Under the pieces are notes generated by a model, which saw only the letters and a list, made by a program, of their open reading frames with translations, was not told where the DNA came from and ran no database searches. A stretch of 64,000 nucleotides of DNA. Origin: Pseudomonas sp. ATCC 13867 (lineage in GTDB: Bacteria; Pseudomonadota; Gammaproteobacteria; Pseudomonadales; Pseudomonadaceae). Position numbers and translations under genes: made by a program. How positions within the stretch are numbered: the stretch's first letter is position 1; every line of letters starts with the position of its first letter. Shown here piece after piece: positions 43,606 through 51,194 of the stretch. The stretch is taken from assembly GCF_000349845.1 (NCBI RefSeq), contig NC_020829.1, positions 1,364,001 to 1,428,000 on the forward strand, read 5' to 3'.

Positions 43606-44045
43606 TCTATCCGATCCTGCTGACCCTGCACCTGTTCGCCGCGCTGATGTTCATCGGCACGGTGTTCTTCGAGGTGCTGATCTTCGAAAGCGTGCGCAAG
43701 CACGTGCCGGCTGCGGTAATGCGCCAGGTGGAGCAGGGCATCGGCAAACGTGCGCGGCGGCTGATGCCCTGGGTGCTGCTGGTGCTGTTCAGCGCCGGCC
43801 TGGGCATGGTCTGGACGCGCTACCTGCCGCTGCTGGCGGACCCGCTGGCGTCCTCCTTCGGCACCTTGCTGAGCCTGAAGATCCTCCTCGCCCTGAGCGT
43901 ACTCGGGCACTTCTTCAGCGCCATGTTCCTGCTCTACAGCGGGCGCATGAACTCGACGTATTTCCGCCGGATTCACCTGAGTGTCTTCAGCCACATGGTC
44001 GGCATCGTGCTGCTGGCCAAGGGCATGTTCTACCTGAGCTGGTAA
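43602..44045 (+). CDS. Small four-span membrane protein, CopD/DUF2269-like
   Basis: The 147-residue protein starts MIYPILLTLHLFAALMFIGTVFFEVLIFESVRKH, a first span with His and Glu at positions used for haem or metal binding in CopD-like proteins. Three more spans follow, with His in LALSVLGHFFSAMFLLYSG and LSVFSHMVGIVLLAKGMFYLSW. The ATG overlaps the ATPase stop. In this operon it could be a reductase or cytochrome-like partner of import. Family placement is tentative. Confidence 0.75.
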   Translation: MIYPILLTLHLFAALMFIGTVFFEVLIFESVRKHVPAAVMRQVEQGIGKRARRLMPWVLLVLFSAGLGMVWTRYLPLLADPLASSFGTLLSLKILLALSVLGHFFSAMFLLYSGRMNSTYFRRIHLSVFSHMVGIVLLAKGMFYLSW

Positions 44046-44073
44046 GCCAGATTTCGTGCAGACGGAGCTTGTC

Positions 44074-46188
44074 ATGAGTCGTTGCTTCAACCCCAAACGC
44101 CGCTTTCCTTCGAAATTCTCATTTCCCCTGCTGGCCCTCGGCCTGTTGCCCCTGACGGTGGCGGCGGAAGATCGCCTCGAGCTCGAGCCGATGCAGATCC
44201 GCGAGAAAAGCCCCGCGCCGGTCAGCGTGTCGGCGCAGGCCGAACGCGAACGCCTGGCCCGCGTGCCCGGCGGCACCAATCTCGCCGAACCGCAGCAGGA
44301 GACGCGCCTGGCGACCCTGCGCGATGCCCTGGACTACCAGCCGGGCCTGGTGATCCAGGACTTCTTCGGCGGCGCCGACCAGCCACGCCTTAACATCCGT
44401 GGCTCGGGCATCCAGAGCAACCCGGTCAACCGTGGCGTGCTGCTGTTGCAGGATGGGCTGCCGCTCAACGAGGCCGATGGCTCCTTCATTATCGGTCTGC
44501 TGGAGCCACGCAATGCTTCCTGGATCAGCGCCCGCCGCGGCGCCAATGCCGGCAGCCCCGGCGCCACCAGTCTGGGCGGCGAGCTGGAGTTCAACTCGCT
44601 GACCGGCGCCGACGAGGCCGGCCGCGTCCGGCTGGAAGCCGGCAGCTTCGGCCGGCAGGGGCTGCAGGCCGCCGCCGGGCTGGATGAAGGCGGCCACGAT
44701 GCGCGGCTGAGCGTCAGCCACGACGAGTACGACGGCTATCGGCACCACTCCGCTTCCCATCGCACCGTGGTGCAGAGCAACTTCGGCCTGGACCTGGGCA
44801 ACGGCGTACAGAACCGCAGCTACCTGTCCTTCAGCGACCTGACCTTCGAGATTCCCAACGTCATCACCAAGGCGCGCCTGAAGGACGATCCGCGCAGCGT
44901 GCTGGGCGACGGCAACACCCCGCAGGACCGCCTGCTCAACGTCTACAAGCGCGACCCGCACCGCGACACCCAGCAGCTGCGGCTAGCCAACCGCACCCAG
45001 TGGAGCGGGGCCGGCTGGCAGCAGAGCTTCGGCGTCTACGGGCAGAACACCCGGGACGACTTCACCGACCCGCTCAGCCACACCCTCACCGACAGCGACA
45101 CGCTCGGCGCGCAATGGCAGCACGAAGGCGAGCAGCGCCTCTTCGATTATCGCCTGGGCGTCAGTTGGGCCTACAGCGACATGACCCGCGAGCTGTACGC
45201 CAACAACCCGCAGAACGGCAGCCGCATGCAGCGCTTCGGCAACTTCGACCTGGAGGCGTCCAACCTCGACCTGTTGCTGGGGCTGGACTGGCACCTGGCG
45301 CCGGACTGGGTGCTGGTTACCGAGGTGAAGTGGAGTGATGTCAGCCGCGATGCGGACTCGCGCGATGGCGCCGGCCATCTCGACCAGGAATGGAACTTCG
45401 CCACGCCGAAGATCGGCCTGAACTGGACGCCGAGCCCGGACCTGCGCTGGTACGCCAACATCAGCCGCAGCCACGAAGCGCCGACCTTCTGGGAAATCGT
45501 CTCTGCCGAAGTCTCGCCCATCGCGCCGGCACTGGCCCAGGCGCAGCTGGTCGACCTCGACGTGCAGAGTGCTACCACCTACGAGATCGGTGGCGCCGGC
45601 CGCATCGCCCGCACCGACTGGAGCCTCACCCTGTACCAGAGCGAGGTGGAGGACGAACTGATCTCCACCAGCGACGCCTACGGGGTGAAGGTGGGGACCT
45701 ACAACTACGGCTCGCGTACCCGCCACCGCGGCGTCGAGGCCGGGATCAACGGTATGCTGCCGACGGCGGCAAGCATCGGCGGCGACCTGGCCTATCGGGT
45801 GGCATGGACCTTCAGTGATTTCCGCTTCCGCGGTGGTGAATTCCAGGGCAACCAGATCGCCGGCGTGCCGCGCCAGCTGTGGTCGGCGGAGCTACTGTAC
45901 CGACGCGGGCCGTGGAGCATCGGGCCGAACCTGCGCTGGCTGCCGCAGGACACTCCGACCGACCATGCCAATACCCGAGACAACTACCAGGATTCCTATG
46001 CGCTGTGGGGCCTCAAGGCCGCCTACAAGACGCGCGAGGGGCTGAGTGTCTATGTGCAGGGTGACAACCTGGCGGACAAGACCTATGCCAGCAGCTATGT
46101 GATCCGCAACCGCGCGGACTCCTCGCAGCCGACCTTCCTCAGCGGTAATGGGCGCAGCCTGAGCGTGGGGGCTGAGTACGCCTTCTAG
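44074..46188 (+). CDS. TonB-dependent outer-membrane receptor
   Basis: The 704-residue protein has a signal peptide (SKFSFPLLALGLLPLTVAA, cleavage before AEDRLELEPM) and a plug domain (LRDALDYQPGLVIQDFFGGADQPRLNIRGSGIQSNPVNRGVLLLQDGLPLN). A 22-strand barrel follows, ending in the Phe-terminated strand RSLSVGAEYAF typical of outer-membrane proteins. The gene closes the uptake operon, so substrate crosses both membranes through this and the ABC importer. The receptor is of the siderophore/cobalamin/copper-chelate type; its substrate is not determinable. No FecA-like N-terminal signalling domain is present. Confidence 0.93.
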   Translation: MSRCFNPKRRFPSKFSFPLLALGLLPLTVAAEDRLELEPMQIREKSPAPVSVSAQAERERLARVPGGTNLAEPQQETRLATLRDALDYQPGLVIQDFFGGADQPRLNIRGSGIQSNPVNRGVLLLQDGLPLNEADGSFIIGLLEPRNASWISARRGANAGSPGATSLGGELEFNSLTGADEAGRVRLEAGSFGRQGLQAAAGLDEGGHDARLSVSHDEYDGYRHHSASHRTVVQSNFGLDLGNGVQNRSYLSFSDLTFEIPNVITKARLKDDPRSVLGDGNTPQDRLLNVYKRDPHRDTQQLRLANRTQWSGAGWQQSFGVYGQNTRDDFTDPLSHTLTDSDTLGAQWQHEGEQRLFDYRLGVSWAYSDMTRELYANNPQNGSRMQRFGNFDLEASNLDLLLGLDWHLAPDWVLVTEVKWSDVSRDADSRDGAGHLDQEWNFATPKIGLNWTPSPDLRWYANISRSHEAPTFWEIVSAEVSPIAPALAQAQLVDLDVQSATTYEIGGAGRIARTDWSLTLYQSEVEDELISTSDAYGVKVGTYNYGSRTRHRGVEAGINGMLPTAASIGGDLAYRVAWTFSDFRFRGGEFQGNQIAGVPRQLWSAELLYRRGPWSIGPNLRWLPQDTPTDHANTRDNYQDSYALWGLKAAYKTREGLSVYVQGDNLADKTYASSYVIRNRADSSQPTFLSGNGRSLSVGAEYAF

Positions 46189-46252
46189 GCGTCTGCAATG
46201 TAAAAAGTCGCGGCGCGTCTGGCGATGAACTGCGGCAACCAGGCCTCAGTAC

Positions 46253-46426
46253 ATGGATTCGCTGATTGAGCGTGCCAATGTCCTGCAGAAGGCTAGTGAT
46301 GTGTTGCGATTGCTTGGACAGACCGGCCTGGTACCCATTCCCGAACTCGACCGTTTCGGCGATCTGCCTGCCCTTGCTCAGTCCGCCGGCGTAGACCGCG
46401 CGAAAGTGTCCGTGCTAACGGGGTAG
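46253..46426 (+). CDS. Short 57-residue open frame of unknown status
   Basis: From ATG to TAG the frame encodes MDSLIERANVLQKASDVLRL and continues LGQTGLVPIPELDRFGDLPALAQSAGV. The composition is protein-like, amphipathic and helical, but there is no ribosome site and it lies directly before integrase relic 2. It may be a fragment of a larger gene interrupted at the insertion junction. Confidence 0.3.
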   Translation: MDSLIERANVLQKASDVLRLLGQTGLVPIPELDRFGDLPALAQSAGVDRAKVSVLTG

Positions 46427-46430
46427 AACC

Positions 46431-46769
46431 CTCTTCGCCAACACCAAGTCGAAGCGTGTCCGCTCGGTGCCGATCTCGGAAGAGTTAGCTAAAGAGATTC
46501 GTCAGCATTGGCAGATCCATGGGCCGTTCACCAATTGCCTTGGCGTGTTCCGCATTGTGCTGTTGTCCACGTCGATCAAACTCCTGAGGGGCCAGGCCAG
46601 CCACGTCCTACGCCATACCTTTGCCAGTCACTTCATCATGAACGGCGGGCACATCGTGACCTTGCAACATATCCTGGGGCACGCCTCGCTCTCCATGACG
46701 ATGCGTTATGCTCATGTTTCGGCAGATCACTTAAGTGAAGCTGTTAAATTTAATCCAATTTCGGGTTAA
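46431..46769 (+). pseudogene. Pf-type phage integrase remnant 2 (C-terminal catalytic part)
   Basis: The open frame encodes FANTKSKRVRSVPISEELAKEI, then HVLRHTFASHF, HILGHASLS and MTMRYAHVSADHL, the C-terminal third of a tyrosine recombinase of the Pf1/Pf4 filamentous prophage kind. The catalytic HxxR, HxxxH and Tyr blocks are intact, but the N-terminal DNA-binding part is missing. It points toward tRNA-Gly 2 kb downstream, which is where Pf prophages insert in P. aeruginosa. It is about 85% identical by eye to relic 1 at 22016-22352, so the two come from different events or are old. Confidence 0.88.
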
Positions 46770-46783
46770 AGTGTTCCGAAATT
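46757..46783. promoter_or_regulatory. 8-bp inverted repeat before the NACHT gene
   Basis: AATTTCGG and CCGAAATT enclose an 11-base centre, ending 21 bases before the NACHT start codon in the AT-rich leader. It also spans the stop of the integrase remnant. It could be an operator or a weak terminator. Confidence 0.45.
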
Positions 46784-46804
46784 AACTTCTCAGGGACGGT
46801 AATC

Positions 46805-48634
46805 GTGAGTGCGACTATAGCTACTGCAGCGTTAATCACAAAAGCAGCTGCTCCAATTATTAAGGATTTGTACGGAGGGGCGAAGGAAGGAGTTCGGAAG
46901 TCGCTCTCTAAGTGGAACGCAAAAAGTTTCCCCTCCAAGCTTTTGCGGAGCCTGTCTGACCTGGATACTGTGCGAACTATATGGAGTCCGGAGAAGAGTA
47001 TTTCGCTTAGCGAGTTTTACTATGCGAGTAAAATGCAGTTTGATTCAAGAGGTGTGGTTTCTGTAAATTCAATTTCTGATCTTGGTGGTGGTTGTAAGGT
47101 TGTTCAGGGGATTATTGGTCAAGGTAAGTCTGTTCTTTTGAGGCATTTGGCAGTTCAAGAAATTTTACGGGAAGATAATGCTAGGATTCCGCTGTTTTAT
47201 GAGTTGAGAAAGTTGTCAAAGTCAACATCTCTCGAGCAGGGTTTGGCGCAGACGTTGACTGACTATGACTTAAAGGTCGATGAGGAGGTTTTTTCCTACT
47301 TGGCTTCGTCGGGTCGGATGGTCTTACTGCTTGATGGCTTTGATGAGCTAGATTCTGATGTGATCAAATCGACCACGTTAGAGATTGATCGGCTTGTTGT
47401 TCGGTTTCCGGAGTTGCAGATTATCGTTTCGTCCAGGCCGGGGAATGAGATCCAAAAATTGAGCTCGTTTGAGATAGTTAATATCTCAAGTTTGAGAGAG
47501 ACGGACTATGGTCCGTTTCTTCGGAAGTTGGGCCTTAAGTCTGATAGGGTTTTTGATATTGTAGAGGCCATTAAAGATAGCCCGGCTAAGGTTTCCGAGC
47601 TAATCAATACACCTTTGATGTTGACTCTGGTTGTTATGGTTTACCAGTCGGAGAGTCAAATACCATCGGAGCTTCCGGAGTTTTTTGATAAGCTTTTCTA
47701 TACTGTTTTTACACGGCATGACAAATTGAAGCCGGCTTTCTTTCGTCAGCATTATTCAGGGCTTTCCGAGAATAAGCTAAGAAGTCTTTTTGAGGCGTTT
47801 TGCTTCATGTGTATTCAGTTTGGGAATGGCAGGACTCTTAAGCCTCGTGAGTTTAGTGAAGCGTTTAATTATGCTTTGGAATGCACGAGCGGTTCTGCTT
47901 GCTCTGAGGATGGTTTCAGGAAGGACTTAGTAAAAGTCTCATGTCTTATGCTTGAAGAAGGTTTTGATCAAGTTACTTTTTTGCATAAGAGTATCGCTGA
48001 GTACTATGCTGCTGCTTTCGTCAAAGAGTCGGATGATGGGTTTGCTGAGCGGTTCTATTGTGAAGCGTCCGAAGAATGGAATCAGTGGCAAGAATGCCTA
48101 AATTTCTTAAGGGTTATTGATTCTGCTCGTTTTGCTAAGTTTTATGATTTGAAAAATCTGGGTGAGCCTATAGCTCTGCTGAAGCAACTCATTTCCTTTA
48201 AATCGGGGAGGGAGTGTTACGAGATTTTGCCTGATTGGCTTAGAGCGCTTCGTGTATTTTATCGTCGGGTAGGCCCTGATGAGGGCTATTATGTTTCGTC
48301 TTTTGGGAATTGGACTCTTCCCGATAATATGTACTCCGCTAAGATTGGGGGAGTGCTGTCCGATTCTATTTTTAAGACGTCGGAGAATGATCTTTCTGTT
48401 GAAGATATCAAACAAATGCGGGAGGATGGCCACCACATTGCACAGATTAGTGAGTTTGAGTTGGAGATCGGTATAGCTTCTGTTATTACTTTGTGGGGTG
48501 GGGAAGTTATTAGAGAGGATGCAAAAAACCTTCTACGGGATTTTGAAGGAAGGCTGAGTGCAGCTGAGACGCTTGCACAGAAGATGGCCAAGAAGCCCTT
48601 GATATTTGACAGAAAGAACTCGGCTAAAACCTGA
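46805..48634 (+). CDS. Lone NACHT/STAND NTPase, candidate anti-phage defence protein
   Basis: The 609-residue protein starts at a GTG (AGGGA 8 bases upstream). It has a hydrophobic N-terminal segment (SATIATAALITKAAAPIIKDLYGGAKEG), then a NACHT NTPase: Walker A GIIGQGKS (102-109), extended Walker B VLLLDGFDEL (173-182) with the small residue after Asp typical of NACHT, and sensor VSSRPG (208-213). HKSIAEYYAA near residue 397 matches the NACHT winged-helix end. The last 200 residues show no LRR, WD or TPR repeats. The gene is strikingly AT-rich against its surroundings. Bacterial NACHT proteins (bNACHT) of this size protect against phage; this identity is by architecture. It sits alone between an integrase relic and tRNA-Gly. 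Confidence 0.87.
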   Translation: MSATIATAALITKAAAPIIKDLYGGAKEGVRKSLSKWNAKSFPSKLLRSLSDLDTVRTIWSPEKSISLSEFYYASKMQFDSRGVVSVNSISDLGGGCKVVQGIIGQGKSVLLRHLAVQEILREDNARIPLFYELRKLSKSTSLEQGLAQTLTDYDLKVDEEVFSYLASSGRMVLLLDGFDELDSDVIKSTTLEIDRLVVRFPELQIIVSSRPGNEIQKLSSFEIVNISSLRETDYGPFLRKLGLKSDRVFDIVEAIKDSPAKVSELINTPLMLTLVVMVYQSESQIPSELPEFFDKLFYTVFTRHDKLKPAFFRQHYSGLSENKLRSLFEAFCFMCIQFGNGRTLKPREFSEAFNYALECTSGSACSEDGFRKDLVKVSCLMLEEGFDQVTFLHKSIAEYYAAAFVKESDDGFAERFYCEASEEWNQWQECLNFLRVIDSARFAKFYDLKNLGEPIALLKQLISFKSGRECYEILPDWLRALRVFYRRVGPDEGYYVSSFGNWTLPDNMYSAKIGGVLSDSIFKTSENDLSVEDIKQMREDGHHIAQISEFELEIGIASVITLWGGEVIREDAKNLLRDFEGRLSAAETLAQKMAKKPLIFDRKNSAKT

Positions 48635-48694
48635 TCGCCCTGGCTGGTTAGGTGGGCCGTCGACACTTTTTCGACACCTTCCCGCCCCCCAAAA

Positions 48695-48729
48695 ACGCAA
48701 AACCCCCGAAACGCTAGGCATTTCAGGGG
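48695..48729 (-). terminator. Intrinsic terminator of tRNA-Gly
   Basis: On the minus strand CCCCTGAAA pairs with TTTCGGGGG (one G-T pair) around a 9-base loop, then TTTTGCGTTTTT. It begins 16 bases after the CCA end of the tRNA. Confidence 0.85.
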
Positions 48730-48744
48730 CTTGGCAGGGGATTC

Positions 48745-48818
48745 TGGAGCGGGCGAAGGGAATCGAACCCTCGTCATGAGCTTGGGAAGCTCAGGTAATG
48801 CCATTATACGACGCCCGC
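48745..48818 (-). tRNA. tRNA-Gly (anticodon CCC)
   Basis: Read on the minus strand the 74-base gene has acceptor stem GCGGGCG/CGCCCGC, a D arm, anticodon stem TGAGC/GCTCA with loop TTCCCAA (anticodon CCC), T arm GAGGGTTCGATTCCCTT and an encoded 3' CCA. It resembles bacterial Gly tRNAs throughout. It is adjacent to a Pf integrase relic whose family uses tRNA-Gly as attachment site. In PAO1, Pf4 lies next to tRNA-Gly, and the genes to the right here match that locus. Confidence 0.97.
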
Positions 48819-48969
48819 TTGGGGGTGCCTTTTTACCAGAAGGCGGAGGCTTAGTGAAGCCTTGGTCGGCGAAGTGCACTGGCGGCGCGGACTGGATGGG
48901 GTGCCGCGCGCAATGAAAAACCGGGGACGGTGGGTGGTGTCCGGCCCCCGGTGTCCTGCGCTGGGTGCA

Positions 48970-49863
48970 TCAGCCCACCATGGCGGCGATCGGTACGCCC
49001 TGGTTGTTGGGCAGGTACGACGGGGTGAGCATGGGCTTGCGCTGGGGTTGGAGGAAGGCGAGGAGGTGGTCCCGGGTTTCCTGCCAGGCCTGCTTGTGTT
49101 CCACGTCGATGAAGTGGCCGGCGTTGCGGATGGTGCGAAACTCGCAATCGCGGATCAGTTGCTGGAACAGACGCGCTTCGGCCGGGGTGGTGTAGATGTC
49201 CAGCTCGCCGTTGAGGAACAACAACGGGATGTCGATGGCCGAGAAGTTCTCCATGTAGCTTTCCGCGCTGAGCTGGAGCACTTGGCAGATGTGGAAGTGC
49301 ATCTGCTGGTATTCGTGCTCGTCGAGGCTGCTGACGTGGCGGAAGTTGTAGCGCTTGAACAACTGCGGCAGGTAGCGGCCGATGGTGTCGTTGACTAGGT
49401 TGCCGACGTTGGGACGGTCGCAGGCGGAGAGGTAATCCAGCCCGCGGTGCAGGTAGTCGAGCATGGCGGCGTTGAGCAGCGGCGAGAAGGAGTTGATGAC
49501 CGCCTTCTGGATGCGTGCCGGGCGCTGGGCCAGGGCCAGCAGCGTGGCAACGCCGCCCCAGGAGAAGGACATCACCACGTCGGCCTGGTAGTGCTCGATC
49601 AGTTCCAGCAGCAGGGCTGCCTCGTACTCCTTGGTGATCGGCTCGCGGCAGTCGTTGTGGGGCTTGGACTGGCCGGCGTACGGCTGGTCGTAGCAGACCA
49701 CGTTGAAGTGTGGCTGCAGGTATTTCACCGTTTGCGCGAAGGAGGCGGTGGTCGCCAGCGAGCCGTTGACCAGGATGATGGTCTGGCGCGCTTCCCTGTT
49801 GGCGTGGAACTCCGTGTGTACCCGGTGTTGCTGAATCTCGACGACGGCGGTTTCCGGCCTCAT
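48970..49863 (-). CDS. phaG: (R)-3-hydroxyacyl-ACP:CoA transacylase PhaG (RhlA-related)
   Basis: The 297-residue alpha/beta hydrolase starts MRPETAVVEIQQHRVHTEF, close in form to P. putida PhaG. It keeps INGSLATTASFAQTV-like VNGSLATTASFAQTVKYL, DQPYAGQSKPHN, the nucleophile elbow SFSWGG and the C-terminal GHFID. This resembles PhaG more than RhlA (in RhlA the corresponding segments differ, e.g. AMATTASFARTC). PhaG links fatty acid synthesis to medium-chain polyhydroxyalkanoate by converting 3-hydroxyacyl-ACP for the CoA form. RhlA-type activity (HAA synthesis) is the alternative. Its promoter lies in the 500-base gap upstream. Confidence 0.85.
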   Translation of the reverse strand: MRPETAVVEIQQHRVHTEFHANREARQTIILVNGSLATTASFAQTVKYLQPHFNVVCYDQPYAGQSKPHNDCREPITKEYEAALLLELIEHYQADVVMSFSWGGVATLLALAQRPARIQKAVINSFSPLLNAAMLDYLHRGLDYLSACDRPNVGNLVNDTIGRYLPQLFKRYNFRHVSSLDEHEYQQMHFHICQVLQLSAESYMENFSAIDIPLLFLNGELDIYTTPAEARLFQQLIRDCEFRTIRNAGHFIDVEHKQAWQETRDHLLAFLQPQRKPMLTPSYLPNNQGVPIAAMVG

Positions 49864-50363
49864 GTCGTTTTCCTCCAGACGCAGGTCATAGGACGCACCC
49901 ACGATCGGATGCGAAGAAAGTACCCAGGCAGAGGAAAGCGCCTTGACGTGACAGCTTCGTGTCACACGGCGAAAGTTAATATTTTCTTAATTTTCAATCG
50001 ATTACGGCGCCAAAAGGTGTCGTTCCGGCACTGTTTCCAGCGCGGAATGACGGCTCTTGACCAGGCAGGGAAGGGGCGGCGTGGGGAACGGCTGCCGCGA
50101 TGAAGCGTTCTTGGACGTAGTGCGTGACTCGCTGGTCACGCTTGGGCCAGAGTTAAGCAGGCGAGGTCGCGGCGTGCAACCGCCTGTGGGTGATTGTTCG
50201 GAGCTGTCGGGAGGTATTCCGACGAAGTGACATTTCTCCGCGCGATAGACCGGCGCTTTGGAGAAGGCCGATTACACTCTTTGTGTTAGTCACTTCTTCC
50301 TGCCGCAGATGAGCGAATTTGGCGTGCTCCTCTTAAGGCCGACACCGCGGACGGAGCGGGTCA
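49864..50363. other. 500-base divergent intergenic region
   Basis: The region carries the promoters of phaG (-) and of the binding protein/HD-GYP pair (+). The phaG side is AT-rich (near 49975-50003). I see no open frame with a ribosome site and no clear regulator site. Confidence 0.55.
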
Positions 50364-51194
50364 ATGGCACTCAACCCCATGCTGCGCACTCTGCAGGTCT
50401 TGCCGGCTGCCTGGCTGTGTGCGGTAGCTATGGCCGCCGATCGCTATGGCTGCGAAGCGCCGATCCGTGTCGCCTATACCCGCAATCTGGTGTTCTTCCA
50501 CGATGATGGTGGCATCGATTTTGACCTGATCGCCGAGCTGGCGCGGCGCAGCGGCTGCCAGTTCGAGGCGACGGTACGGCCGCGCGAGGATATCTGGCGG
50601 ATGCTGGAAAGTGGCGACCTGGAGATGGGCACCAGCGGGGTCGCCACGCCGCAGCGGCGCACCTTCACTTACCTGCTGCCGTACGTTTACCTGCGCAACA
50701 AGCTGATCGTGCCGGCCGAGCTGGGCCAGCTGTCGTCACTGGACGATTTCCACGACATGCCCGGCGCGCGGATCGGCGTGATCGCCGGCTACCGCCACGG
50801 CCCCTCCATCGACGCCATGCTGCGCACCCTCAAGGGCGAGGGACGGGTGGTCGAGTTCCACGATGACGCCACACGCTTCACCGCTCTGCTCAACGGTAAT
50901 GTGGAAGGGGTGATCGGCCATGAGCTGAACCTGGAGGGCGCCGTCACCGATCGTCGGGAGCGCGCGCGGTTCCGGGTGGTGGATGTCATGAGCGGTCCAG
51001 CCACGCCGCACCACCTGATGCTCTCGCGCAAGCGCTTCACCCCGGCGCAGAGCGCCGAATGGCTGCGGTTGATCGAGACGCTGTGGCTGGACGGCAGCCT
51101 GGCCAGGATCATTCGACGCAACACGTCGTCGGTCATGGCGACAGAACTTCTCGATAGCGGATATCGCTACGGCTCAACGGACAGAGGCTGGTGA
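50364..51194 (+). CDS. Periplasmic solute-binding protein (family 3), receptor partner
   Basis: The 276-residue protein has a signal peptide (LRTLQVLPAAWLCAVAMAA) and a SBP_bac_3 fold: IRVAYTRNLVFFHDDGGIDFDLIAELARRSGCQFEATV, then TSGVATPQRRTFTYLLPYVYLRNKLIVPAEL and ARIGVIAGYRHGPSIDAML. GGAG lies 8-11 bases before the ATG. No permease or ATPase is adjacent. Instead its stop overlaps the start of the HD-GYP gene, so it probably delivers an amino acid or other ligand signal to that receptor. Confidence 0.87.
   Translation: MALNPMLRTLQVLPAAWLCAVAMAADRYGCEAPIRVAYTRNLVFFHDDGGIDFDLIAELARRSGCQFEATVRPREDIWRMLESGDLEMGTSGVATPQRRTFTYLLPYVYLRNKLIVPAELGQLSSLDDFHDMPGARIGVIAGYRHGPSIDAMLRTLKGEGRVVEFHDDATRFTALLNGNVEGVIGHELNLEGAVTDRRERARFRVVDVMSGPATPHHLMLSRKRFTPAQSAEWLRLIETLWLDGSLARIIRRNTSSVMATELLDSGYRYGSTDRGW

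Noticed and set aside
22016..46769. An intact Pf prophage
   Set aside because: Only C-terminal integrase stumps are present; no filamentous coat, adsorption, zonula-occludens-like or replication genes were found in the window.
48690..48820. Direct repeat of the tRNA-Gly 3' end marking the far attachment site of an island
   Set aside because: I looked for a second copy of the T-arm/acceptor segment to the left (including around 22 kb and 46 kb) and did not see one by eye, so island boundaries are not claimed.
48970..49863. RhlA (rhamnolipid precursor synthase) as the identity of this gene
   Set aside because: Residues at the N terminus and the DQPYAGQSKPHN and SFSWGG blocks agree with PhaG better than RhlA, and no rhlB is adjacent; left as an alternative.
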